DNA of 64,000 nt. Source: an uncultured Pelagibacteraceae bacterium (GTDB lineage: Bacteria > Pseudomonadota > Alphaproteobacteria > Pelagibacterales > Pelagibacteraceae). Under the pieces are notes generated by a model. That model saw nothing but the letters and a program-made list of their open reading frames with translations. It did not search any database and had not been told where the DNA came from. Positions 18,242-26,026 of the stretch are shown in pieces. Location of the stretch: NCBI GenBank assembly GCA_902615975.1, contig CACMRC010000005.1, positions 1-64,000 of the forward strand, written 5' to 3'. The number at the start of each line of letters is the position of its first letter. Positions within the stretch are counted from its first letter, which is position 1. The position numbers and the translations under genes are program-made.

Positions 18242-19468
18242 TTATAAGTTTTCTGACCAATTCTTTAGTTTATTTACACCTTCTACTACTTTTGGTGCAA
18301 ACTTATTAATTAAATTCTCATCAATTCTTTTTGTTTCATCAATATTATTCATAAACTCTTGTCCATCAAAATCTGTAAAACTTAACCTTGCTAACATTTT
18401 ATCTGGATTAAATCCAAAATCAGAACCTGGTAATAAAGCAACTCCAGTATTATTTAATATATCCTTACACATATCTGATGAAGTTTTAAATTTGTTATTT
18501 AAAAATTCTGGCATTAAATAAAATCCTCCATGAGGTTCATTAATCAATACCTTGTTTGATTTTAAGTTTGAAAAAACGTATTTACCTACTGCACTTAAAA
18601 TATTTACTGATTTTGTAATATAATTTGAATGATCATTTTCGTAAGCTTTGATTGCTGCATACTGAATAGGTGCGCTCACAGCAGAAAAAGTTTCACTAGC
18701 TAATACATTGATCATATTTTTTATATTGTTCAATTCATCTGGAATTATAAAATAACCAAGTCTCCATCCCCCTGCACCACACCATTTACTAAGTCCAGTA
18801 CTAATAATGGTTTTTTCAGGACAATAACTTGATATAGATTTAAAATTTTTAGAAAATGTTAATTCTGAATATATTTCATCTGATAAAATTATAAGATTAT
18901 ACTTTTTGGCAATTTCTGAAATTTCTTCTTGTTTGTTACAAACCTGTCCGGAAGGATTGTTCGGTGAATTTAAAAATAATAAATAATTCTTATCTTTATC
19001 TTTTGATATAATTTTCTCAATTTGTGCTCCAGTAGGAAACCAGTTGTTTTCTCTTTCTGTTTGGAGAATTTGAATTTTATTTCTACCTAAAATAGCTTGC
19101 GGTGCATATGAAACCCAACTGGGTGCTGGCAATATTATTTCACCATCAAAAATTACATGCAATAAAAACATTAATTCTTTAGATCCTGGTCCAATTATTA
19201 CATTGTTCGCTTTGTAGTTATAATTTTTCTTTTTAGATGAATATTTCGCTACAGCTTCCCTTAATTCCTCAAGGCCCTGCATGGGTAGATATTTGTTTTG
19301 ATAAGCATTACTTTTTAATTCTTCAACAACATCCTCAGGTACTTTAAATGGTGATTGCCCAAAACCAAATTTAAAGATTTTTTTTCCTTGTTGTTCTAGC
19401 TGTTTTGAAGTTTCGTTAATTGCAAGAGTAGATGACGGCTTTAGGTCTTTGACAAGATTTTTTAACAT
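18242..19468 (-). CDS. class I/II PLP-dependent aminotransferase
   Basis: Fold-type I aminotransferase, 408 residues. The PLP lysine is Lys228 in STGLSKWCGAGGWRLGYF, Asp197 in ILSDEIY contacts the pyridine nitrogen, NSPNNPSG (168-175) is the family signature, and the C-terminal Arg in RLSFT binds the substrate carboxylate. The sequence resembles aspartate and alanine aminotransferases, but the amino donor cannot be assigned from motifs. It abuts the acetoacetyl-CoA synthetase gene (no gap), so the two are probably cotranscribed. Confidence 0.9.
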   Translation of the reverse strand: MLKNLVKDLKPSSTLAINETSKQLEQQGKKIFKFGFGQSPFKVPEDVVEELKSNAYQNKYLPMQGLEELREAVAKYSSKKKNYNYKANNVIIGPGSKELMFLLHVIFDGEIILPAPSWVSYAPQAILGRNKIQILQTERENNWFPTGAQIEKIISKDKDKNYLLFLNSPNNPSGQVCNKQEEISEIAKKYNLIILSDEIYSELTFSKNFKSISSYCPEKTIISTGLSKWCGAGGWRLGYFIIPDELNNIKNMINVLASETFSAVSAPIQYAAIKAYENDHSNYITKSVNILSAVGKYVFSNLKSNKVLINEPHGGFYLMPEFLNNKFKTSSDMCKDILNNTGVALLPGSDFGFNPDKMLARLSFTDFDGQEFMNNIDETKRIDENLINKFAPKVVEGVNKLKNWSENL

Positions 19469-21430
19469 TTAATTGCTCAATTCTTTTAAATTATTAAATT
19501 GTTCAAGAGCTTCGGGATTTGCTAAAGCTTCAATGTTTTTAATTTGACTTCCTTCTATCTTACTTTTAACTGCAAGTTCAACTATTTTACCACTTTTTGT
19601 TCGAGGTATATCTTTTACAACAATAATTTTACTTGGAACATGTCTAGGAGATGCATTTTTTTTTATTTTTAATTTAATTTTATTAATTAATTCTAATGTT
19701 AATGAATAATTTTTGCTCATTACAATAAATAAAACTATTCTAACATCATTATCCCATGATTGTCCTACAACGATAGACTCTTTTATTTCTCTAAACTTTT
19801 CAACTTCTGAATATATCTCTGCTGTTCCAAGTCTTACACCTCCTGGATTTAAGGTGGTATCTGATCTTCCATGAATTATATACCCACCACTATTTTTTAT
19901 TTCTGCGTAATCTCCATGGTGCCATATATTTTTAAATCTATTAAAATAAGCACTCTTAAATTTAATATCATTTTTATCATTCCAAAACTTTAAAGGCATT
20001 GATGGAAAAGGATTTTTACAGACAAGTTCTCCTTTACAATTTTTTAAAGACTTACCTTTATCACTTAGTACATCTACATCCAAAGCCAAACCATTGTTTT
20101 GTATTTCTCCTATATTTACTGGCTGATATAAATTTCCTAACACGAAGCATGAAACAATGTCGGTACCACCAGAAATTGATGATAAGTGTACATTTTTTTT
20201 AATGTGCTTATAAACATATTTGAAACTTTCCTCTGAAAGAGGTGACCCAGTTGAGCAAATTGTTCTTAGTTTATTAAGTTTGAATTTATATTTTAATTTT
20301 GGTTTAAACTTTCTTAAAGCATCTACATACTTAGCACTTATTCCAAATAAAGTTATTTTTTCCTTTTGTGCTATTTTCAAAAGTAAATCGGCAGATTTAA
20401 ACATTGGAGATCCATCAAATAGAACAATAGATGCCTTAGAAGCTAATGAACTAACTAACCAATTCCACATCATCCATCCACAAGTTGTAAAATAAAAAAC
20501 ATTATCATTTTCTTTAATATTACAATGTAATTGATGTTCCTTCATATGCTGGATTAAAACACCACCAGATCTATGACAAATACATTTAGGTTTTCCAGTA
20601 GTTCCACTTGAATATAATATTGCTAACTCTGTTTCAAAATCAAATCTTTTAAAATTAATTTTTTCAGCACTAATTTGCATTAATTTATTCCATTTAAAAA
20701 ATTTAATTTTTTTAAATTTAAATTTATTTTTAATAAATTTTTTTCCAGGGTAATTACTAATCACAACATTTTTAATTGATGGTATTAATTTTAAAATCTC
20801 TGGAAGTCTTTTTAAAACATCTATTTTTTTTCCATTATAAAAATACTGATCAGTGATAAATAAAACTTTTGGATTAATTTGAGAAAATCTTTCTGTAACA
20901 CCTTTAGAGCCAAAATCAGGACTACAAGAAGACCAAATACCCCCCAGTGAAGTTGTGGCAATGAATGCTTCAACTGTTTCAATAGTATTTGGCATATAGG
21001 CTGCTACTCTGTCTCCTTTTTTAATATTTATTTTTTTTAGAAACTTTGAAATTTTATTAGTATTTAAATTTAATTGTCTCCATGATCTTTCTTCTCTAAA
21101 TCCATTTTCACTAATAAAGGTTACTGCTTTTTCATTGTTGTTTTTTGACAATAAATTTTCACCAAAATTTAGTCTGCTACCTGGTAAAAATAAATTTTTA
21201 TAAAAAGTCTTTGATTTTCTGAATTTTTTATTACTTTTAATTCCCTTAATTTTACTAAAATCCCAAAATCTACTCCAAAATTCAGATGAATTTTTAATAC
21301 TCCAATTTAATAATTTTTTATAATTTCTATTAAATTTTATTTTTAATTTTTTTGAAACGTAATTTTCAAAAGCAAATAAATTTGAACTTCTTTTTGCAAT
21401 TAGAGAAGGTTGCCAAAGTTTTTTACTCAT
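19469..21430 (-). CDS. acetoacetyl-CoA synthetase
   Basis: Adenylate-forming ligase that activates acetoacetate to acetoacetyl-CoA with ATP. At 653 residues it has the length of acetoacetate-CoA ligase rather than acetyl-CoA synthetase, and the N terminus KLWQPSLIAKRSSNLFAFENYV matches that subfamily. The P-loop YSSGTTGKPK is followed by CICHRSGG, the adenylation motif is WHHGDYAEI, and the C-terminal swing-domain lysine is in PRTKSGK. It could feed acetoacetate into the thiolase encoded at about 13 kb. Very high lysine content is a compositional effect. Confidence 0.9.
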   Translation of the reverse strand: MSKKLWQPSLIAKRSSNLFAFENYVSKKLKIKFNRNYKKLLNWSIKNSSEFWSRFWDFSKIKGIKSNKKFRKSKTFYKNLFLPGSRLNFGENLLSKNNNEKAVTFISENGFREERSWRQLNLNTNKISKFLKKINIKKGDRVAAYMPNTIETVEAFIATTSLGGIWSSCSPDFGSKGVTERFSQINPKVLFITDQYFYNGKKIDVLKRLPEILKLIPSIKNVVISNYPGKKFIKNKFKFKKIKFFKWNKLMQISAEKINFKRFDFETELAILYSSGTTGKPKCICHRSGGVLIQHMKEHQLHCNIKENDNVFYFTTCGWMMWNWLVSSLASKASIVLFDGSPMFKSADLLLKIAQKEKITLFGISAKYVDALRKFKPKLKYKFKLNKLRTICSTGSPLSEESFKYVYKHIKKNVHLSSISGGTDIVSCFVLGNLYQPVNIGEIQNNGLALDVDVLSDKGKSLKNCKGELVCKNPFPSMPLKFWNDKNDIKFKSAYFNRFKNIWHHGDYAEIKNSGGYIIHGRSDTTLNPGGVRLGTAEIYSEVEKFREIKESIVVGQSWDNDVRIVLFIVMSKNYSLTLELINKIKLKIKKNASPRHVPSKIIVVKDIPRTKSGKIVELAVKSKIEGSQIKNIEALANPEALEQFNNLKELSN

Positions 21431-21603
21431 TTTATTAAATTAAATTACTATTATAGAATTAATCTTATTTATGGTAATCTCACTAACATTTAAAAGAAAA
21501 TGAGAACTTTTTACCCTCCGATTCGGTCATGTTTTAGTCTATTTTTGTTCTTTAGCAGTAACAATATCTGGTAGGTAAAAAAAAAGAAGCACAAAAGATA
21601 GAA

Positions 21604-24084
21604 ATGATTAAAAATAAAATTACAGCTGTTCTCGGTCCCACTAATACAGGTAAAACCCATCTTGCTATCGAAACCATGCTTTCTTTTGAGAGTGGAATGA
21701 TTGGATTTCCACTTAGATTATTAGCAAGGGAAGTATATGACAAAGTAGTCAAGAAAATAAGTTTAGACAAAGTTGCATTAATAACTGGTGAGGAAAAAAT
21801 CATTCCATCTAATGCTAAATATTTTTTATGTACAGTTGAGTCTATGCCAATTGACAAACATCTAGAATTTGTTGGTGTTGATGAAATTCAAATGTGTGCT
21901 GATCATGAAAGAGGTCATATTTTTACTGATAGACTTTTAAATATAAGGGGAGAAAAGCTTACAATGCTGATGGGCTCAAGTACCATTAAAAATATCATCT
22001 CAAAATTGAATGGAGACATTGAATTTATAAACAGAGAAAGACTATCTAAACTTACCTACGCTGGTCACAAAAAAATATCAAGAATAGACAGAAAAACAGC
22101 AATCATTGCATTTTCAGCAGAGGAGGTTTATGCCATTGCTGAATTAATAAGAAGACAAAAGGGTGGTGCTGCTATTGTAATGGGATCACTAAGTCCAAAA
22201 ACAAGAAATGCTCAAGTTGAATTATATCAATCTGGGGATGTCGATTTTTTAGTTGCAACAGATGCAATTGGAATGGGAATAAATATGGATTTAGATTTTG
22301 TTTATTTTTCAAATGTTAAGAAATTTGATGGAAAAAAGTTAAGAAGATTAAATCTATCTGAAATAGGTCAAATAGCAGGTAGAGCTGGCAGGTACCTTAA
22401 CGATGGTAGTTTCGGTATTACTGGAGATTGTAAAGAAATATCTCCAGAAGAGGTAGATTTATTAGAAAATCATAAATTTGAGGAAATTAGAACTTTGTTT
22501 TGGAGAAATTCAAATCTTAATTTCAACAATCCAATTAGTTTGATCAAAAGTTTAGAAGAAAAACCTCAAGTGGAATGGTTAAGAAAAATTCATGAATGTG
22601 AGGACGAAAAAGCTCTAAAATATTTTTTAAAAGATCAAAGAATTTTAAATATAGAATTTGATAAGAAAACTTTATTGCTTTTATGGGAATGTTGCCAAAT
22701 ACCTGATTTTGTAAAAAAAACTTACGGAAATCATTTTGAGATTATTGGAAATGTATTTAAATTTTTAACCAGCAAAAAAGGACTAATTTCTGAAGACTAT
22801 ATGAGATTACAGCTTATGAAGCTTGATAAATTAGAAGGAAATGTAGATTCTTTGTCAAATAGAATTGCAAATGTAAGAACTTGGTCATATGTTTCGAATA
22901 AAAATAATTGGGTAGAAAATCAAATTTATTGGATAGAAAAAACTAAACACTTGGAAGATAGACTTTCAGACAGATTGCATGAGGAACTTACTAAAACTTT
23001 TATTGACAAAAGAGCAAGTGTACTCGCTAGAGGTTTAAAACAAGATATGGAATTTAAAACCGAAATTTTACAAAACAACGATGTTAAAATTGACGATCAA
23101 TTTATTGGAAAGATAAAAGGACTAAAATTAGAACTAGATCTAAAAAAAGGTGCTTTAGAAACAGATATTAAATCTTTAAAAAAGGCTGCAAGACAAACTA
23201 TTGGTCCAGAATTAGAAAAACGTGTTCAATCAATAATTGATACAGGATTAATAAATTTGAATGAAGACTTTAAAATTTACTGGAATAATTTTCCAATTGC
23301 TAAATTAACAACAGGTAGTGACTATTTAAATCCTAATTTTGATTTAATCGTTGATGATATCATTGAACAAAACACAAAACAAAAATTAAACGATTACATT
23401 AACAAATGGATACATATAAAAATAAATAATGTGCTTAAAAGTTTAATTGATTTAAAAAATATAAAAGAAAATAATTCATCAATTAAAGCACTAGCATACC
23501 AACTATATGAAAATAATGGGGTATTAAAAAGAGATCAAGTTTCTGAATATCTAAAAAACTTAGAACAAAATGAAAGAAAAATTCTTAGAGACTTAGGAGT
23601 AAAGTTTGGGAGATATCATGTTTTCCTTTATCAATTAATTAAACCAGAAGCCGTATCTTTGCGTACGTTGTTATGGAAAAATTTTTATCAAAAATTTCAT
23701 AATTTAAAACCACCTACCTTTGGTTTGAATTTTTTAGACGATAAAGAAGTAAAAAATAAAAACTTCATGCTTTTGTGTGGATTTGAAAGATTTGATAATT
23801 TTTTTGTAAGAATTGATATTTTGGAAAGATTATTTGTATTAATAATAAATTCTAGTTCAAAAGAAAATTCTGAAATAAAATTAGTTCCAGAAATGTTAAA
23901 TCTTTTAGGATGTAGTAAAGATAATTTTAAAAAATTACTTCAAAAAATGAATTATAAAATATTTGAAAAAGAAAATGAAACATTTTTTAAATATAGCCCT
24001 ACTAAGAAATTTAAAAAAATTACCACAAAAAAGATTTCAAATGAAAATCCATTTAAAATATTAAAGAATTTAAATTTAAGTTAA
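21604..24084 (+). CDS. SUV3-like superfamily 2 RNA helicase
   Basis: ATP-dependent helicase related to mitochondrial SUV3, found throughout alphaproteobacteria. Motif I is GPTNTGKT (residues 11-18), the DEAD-box equivalent is DEIQ (93-96), and motifs V and VI are ATDAIGMGIN (218-227) and QIAGRAGR (256-263). About 550 residues of alpha-helical, charged sequence follow, matching the SUV3 C-terminal region. At 826 residues it is shorter than the roughly 1000 common in larger alphaproteobacterial genomes. It heads a run with a TerB-like gene, fdxA and carD. A role in RNA turnover is inferred from SUV3. Confidence 0.88.
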   Translation: MIKNKITAVLGPTNTGKTHLAIETMLSFESGMIGFPLRLLAREVYDKVVKKISLDKVALITGEEKIIPSNAKYFLCTVESMPIDKHLEFVGVDEIQMCADHERGHIFTDRLLNIRGEKLTMLMGSSTIKNIISKLNGDIEFINRERLSKLTYAGHKKISRIDRKTAIIAFSAEEVYAIAELIRRQKGGAAIVMGSLSPKTRNAQVELYQSGDVDFLVATDAIGMGINMDLDFVYFSNVKKFDGKKLRRLNLSEIGQIAGRAGRYLNDGSFGITGDCKEISPEEVDLLENHKFEEIRTLFWRNSNLNFNNPISLIKSLEEKPQVEWLRKIHECEDEKALKYFLKDQRILNIEFDKKTLLLLWECCQIPDFVKKTYGNHFEIIGNVFKFLTSKKGLISEDYMRLQLMKLDKLEGNVDSLSNRIANVRTWSYVSNKNNWVENQIYWIEKTKHLEDRLSDRLHEELTKTFIDKRASVLARGLKQDMEFKTEILQNNDVKIDDQFIGKIKGLKLELDLKKGALETDIKSLKKAARQTIGPELEKRVQSIIDTGLINLNEDFKIYWNNFPIAKLTTGSDYLNPNFDLIVDDIIEQNTKQKLNDYINKWIHIKINNVLKSLIDLKNIKENNSSIKALAYQLYENNGVLKRDQVSEYLKNLEQNERKILRDLGVKFGRYHVFLYQLIKPEAVSLRTLLWKNFYQKFHNLKPPTFGLNFLDDKEVKNKNFMLLCGFERFDNFFVRIDILERLFVLIINSSSKENSEIKLVPEMLNLLGCSKDNFKKLLQKMNYKIFEKENETFFKYSPTKKFKKITTKKISNENPFKILKNLNLS

Positions 24085-24085
24085 A

Positions 24086-24496
24086 ATGTTTTTTAAAAAA
24101 GAGGAAATAAAAAATAATAATTTTTTAACAAAAGTTTGTGCTCTATTAATTCATGCAGCAAAAATAGATGAGAACTATACAGATAAAGAGGAAGAAATTA
24201 TTAAAAAAACACTTAATGAGCTAGGTATAGAAAATGAAAATGTTTCTAAAACAATTGAACAAGCAAAAATAATTGAAGAAAGCTCAAATCAAATTTTAGA
24301 TTTTACTCGAGAAGTAAAGGGGTTGCCCGAGCAAGATAAAATTAAAATTATTGAGGCTTTGTGGTCCATAATCTATTCAAACAAAGATGCTGATATATAT
24401 GAAACTAATTTAATGAGACGACTTGCGGGTTTACTTTACATTGACAATAAAACAATGGGCGATATTAAAGAAAAAATTAAACAAAATTTAAAATGA
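24086..24496 (+). CDS. TerB-like helical protein
   Basis: A 136-residue, all-helical acidic/lysine-rich protein that resembles the TerB/DjlA N-terminal fold: residues 12-40 ([20 protein letters not shown]) and 80-130 ([20 protein letters not shown]) have the repeated pattern of hydrophobic helices with acidic loops. The function of stand-alone TerB proteins is not established; metal binding or membrane-stress roles are proposed for the family. It lies one base after the helicase stop and shares an ATGA overlap with fdxA. In many alphaproteobacteria this slot, as I recall, holds a small S4 RNA-binding protein. Confidence 0.75.
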   Translation: MFFKKEEIKNNNFLTKVCALLIHAAKIDENYTDKEEEIIKKTLNELGIENENVSKTIEQAKIIEESSNQILDFTREVKGLPEQDKIKIIEALWSIIYSNKDADIYETNLMRRLAGLLYIDNKTMGDIKEKIKQNLK

Positions 24497-24819
24497 CATA
24501 TATCGTTAATGACAATTGTATTAAGTGCAAGCTAACAGACTGTGTTGATGTCTGCCCAGTTGATTGCTTTTACGAAGGTAAAAATATGCTTGTAATTAAA
24601 CCCGATGAGTGTATAGATTGTGGCGTTTGCGAGCCAGAATGTCCTGTCGATGCCATAAAAGCAGACACCGAACCTGGAAGTGAAAAATGGTTAGAGATCA
24701 ATAAAAAATATTCTGAAATCTGGCCTAACATAAGTGAAAAAAAAGATCCACCAGCGGATCACGAGAAATTTAAAAATGAGCAAAATAAATACGAAAAATA
24801 TTTTAAAGAAAATCTTTAA
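24493..24819 (+). CDS. fdxA: 7Fe ferredoxin (3Fe-4S/4Fe-4S)
   Basis: Small soluble electron carrier, 108 residues. The first cluster region C9-I-K-C12...C17...C21-P has the non-standard spacing of a [3Fe-4S] site, and the second, [12 protein letters not shown], is a standard [4Fe-4S] motif, so this is the seven-iron FdxA type. The C-terminal tail (about residues 60-108) is the usual helical extension of this group. The partner enzyme is unknown. It overlaps the preceding gene by four bases, and carD probably begins inside its last 44 bases. Confidence 0.93.
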   Translation: MTYIVNDNCIKCKLTDCVDVCPVDCFYEGKNMLVIKPDECIDCGVCEPECPVDAIKADTEPGSEKWLEINKKYSEIWPNISEKKDPPADHEKFKNEQNKYEKYFKENL

Positions 24820-25672
24820 AGGCAAAACAGACAAAAAATTAAAAAAAAAAGTTTCTAAAAAGAAGGTTGTAAAAGCTAAAAAAGCTAAAAAAGCTAAAAA
24901 AGCTAAAAAAATAATTTCAAAAAAAATCAAAAAAATTGTTAAAAAAGTTTCTCCTAAATTAATTAAAACAAAAAAAGCCGTTAAAATTACACAGACGACA
25001 GCTGAACCAAAAATAGATAATTTAAGAATTTCAAAAACAAATGAAGTTAAGCCTGAAATAAAAAAAGTTAAAAAACAAGAAACTGAAAAAAGAGAATACA
25101 AAATTAAAGACCATGTTGTTTATCCTAAGCACGGGGTAGGGCAAATTACTGAATTTAAAAAAATTAACATTGGTGGAATTGATGTTGAAACATATGTTAT
25201 TAAATTTGAAAAAGACAAAGCTAATGGAATGGTCCCAGTAAATAAGCAGTCTCACTTAAGGCCATTAGCAACCATCAATCAAGTTAACAAGTGTATTTCA
25301 ATATTAAAAAGTAAACCAAAAATTAAAAGATCAATGTGGAGTCGAAGAGCGCAAGAATATGAAGCGAAAATATCTTCTGGAAAAATATATGAATTAGCTG
25401 AGGTTGTCAGAGATTTAAACAAGGGTGATGATCTTATGGTTGACCAGTCTTATAGTGAAAGACAATTATTTGAAAAAGCTTATGAAAGAATTCTGTCTGA
25501 ATTTCAGATTGTTTTAAATGTATCATTAGAAGATACTCAAAAAAAATTGGATAAAGCGCTAAAAAGAAATTTAGGTGGGCAGCCTCAACCAGTAGCAGCT
25601 GCAAAAACTGCAACTAGTGAACTACCTGTAGACGAGCCAGTTTCTGATAACGACGAACCGATTGACGAGTAA
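24776..25672 (+). CDS. CarD-family RNA polymerase-binding regulator with long lysine-rich N-terminal tail
   Basis: CarD proteins bind the RNA polymerase beta subunit and stabilise open promoter complexes. The CarD/TRCF interaction domain is at about residues 108-170 ([17 protein letters not shown]), and the DNA-binding helical domain follows, with the conserved [12 protein letters not shown]. The first 105 residues are extra: about half are Lys, with [13 protein letters not shown] at 33-45 encoded by four copies of a 9-base repeat (24872-24907). Typical CarD has 160-170 residues; this has 298. I chose the ATG at 24776, which overlaps fdxA by 44 bases; a GTG at 24734 is possible but overlaps further. 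An Ala/Pro/acidic tail closes the protein. Confidence 0.85.
   Translation: MSKINTKNILKKIFKGKTDKKLKKKVSKKKVVKAKKAKKAKKAKKIISKKIKKIVKKVSPKLIKTKKAVKITQTTAEPKIDNLRISKTNEVKPEIKKVKKQETEKREYKIKDHVVYPKHGVGQITEFKKINIGGIDVETYVIKFEKDKANGMVPVNKQSHLRPLATINQVNKCISILKSKPKIKRSMWSRRAQEYEAKISSGKIYELAEVVRDLNKGDDLMVDQSYSERQLFEKAYERILSEFQIVLNVSLEDTQKKLDKALKRNLGGQPQPVAAAKTATSELPVDEPVSDNDEPIDE
24872..24907 (+). repeat. four tandem copies of the 9-mer AAAGCTAAA
   Basis: A perfect 9-base tandem repeat inside carD that encodes the Lys-Ala-Lys repeat of its tail. Because the unit is a multiple of three, copy-number change by slippage would lengthen or shorten the tail without a frameshift. Confidence 0.9.
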
Positions 25673-25673
25673 A

Positions 25674-25715
25674 AAAAAACGCCTCTCATACAAACTGTAA
25701 TGAGAAGCGTTTTTT
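25674..25715. terminator. bidirectional intrinsic terminator between carD and the Lys-rich microgene
   Basis: The stem ACGC-C-TCTCAT (25679-25689) pairs with ATGAGA-A-GCGT (25700-25710), with a 10-base loop and one mismatch. A run of A precedes it and T6 follows, so it can stop transcripts from both sides. It ends carD on the plus strand and the 30-codon gene on the minus strand. Confidence 0.9.
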
Positions 25716-25733
25716 GTAAAGAATACTAAGTTA

Positions 25734-25826
25734 CTATTTTCTTCTTCTTTTTTTTGCTTTTTTCTTAGCTTTTTTCTTAGCTTTTTTCTTAGTTTTCTTT
25801 GCCGCTTTTTTTCTTTTCTTAGGCAT
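25734..25826 (-). CDS. 30-residue Lys/Arg/Ala microprotein, histone H1-tail-like
   Basis: The reading frame gives MPKKRKKAAKKTKKKAKKKA, then KKKAKKRRRK and a TAG stop. Twenty-two of 30 residues are Lys or Arg and the only others are Met, Pro, Ala and Thr, so the product would be strongly basic and unstructured and should bind nucleic acid. A GGGAG Shine-Dalgarno (25833-25837) sits six bases before the ATG, a near-consensus promoter lies upstream (25879-25907), and the gene ends at a strong terminator shared with carD, so it looks like a complete transcription unit. I recognise no named family; the nearest analogies are the Lys/Ala tails of histone H1, AlgP and HU-like proteins. Its (AKKK) pattern echoes the tail of CarD next door. 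Confidence 0.7.
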   Translation of the reverse strand: MPKKRKKAAKKTKKKAKKKAKKKAKKRRRK

Positions 25827-25848
25827 CTTTAGCTCCCTTTTTTAGTTA

Positions 25849-25869
25849 AACGAATCAAATTGATTCGTT
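25849..25869. promoter_or_regulatory. perfect palindrome AACGAATCAA-A-TTGATTCGTT with two GANTC sites
   Basis: A 10-1-10 perfect inverted repeat lies between the predicted -10 (25879-25884) and the Shine-Dalgarno of the microgene, so it would be at or just after the transcription start. It could be an operator or a 5'-leader hairpin. Each arm contains a GANTC site (GAATC and GATTC), the target of the alphaproteobacterial CcrM methylase. Confidence 0.6.
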
Positions 25870-25878
25870 GTTACCATA

Positions 25879-25907
25879 TTTTTATTTTTTTCTATAAGTT
25901 ATGTCAA
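25879..25907 (-). promoter_or_regulatory. predicted sigma70 promoter of the microgene
   Basis: Reading the minus strand, a perfect TTGACA (25902-25907) is followed after 17 bases by TAAAAA (25879-25884), a 4/6 match to the -10 consensus. The start of transcription would fall near the palindrome at 25849-25869, about 45 bases before the ATG. The rest of the gap to 26026 is A/T-rich, with no other feature that I can support. Confidence 0.5.
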
Positions 25908-26026
25908 TTCTTTAATTAGAAGTTAAATTTTATAAAAATTATTTTTAACTTTTTATTTTTATAAAACTTTTTTTTATTAATTTAGTTAATGTTTATGCGG
26001 TTAATAAACAATTTTAATTAAATATT

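Noticed and set aside
24872-24907. CRISPR-like array
   Set aside because: The 9-base tandem repeat has no spacers and is coding; no CRISPR array or cas gene is present in the window.
24691-25101. 136-codon hydrophobic frame antisense to fdxA and carD
   Set aside because: It is the complement of the lysine-rich tract (poly-A read as poly-Phe/Leu). It lacks a ribosome site and is fully covered by two recognised genes on the other strand.
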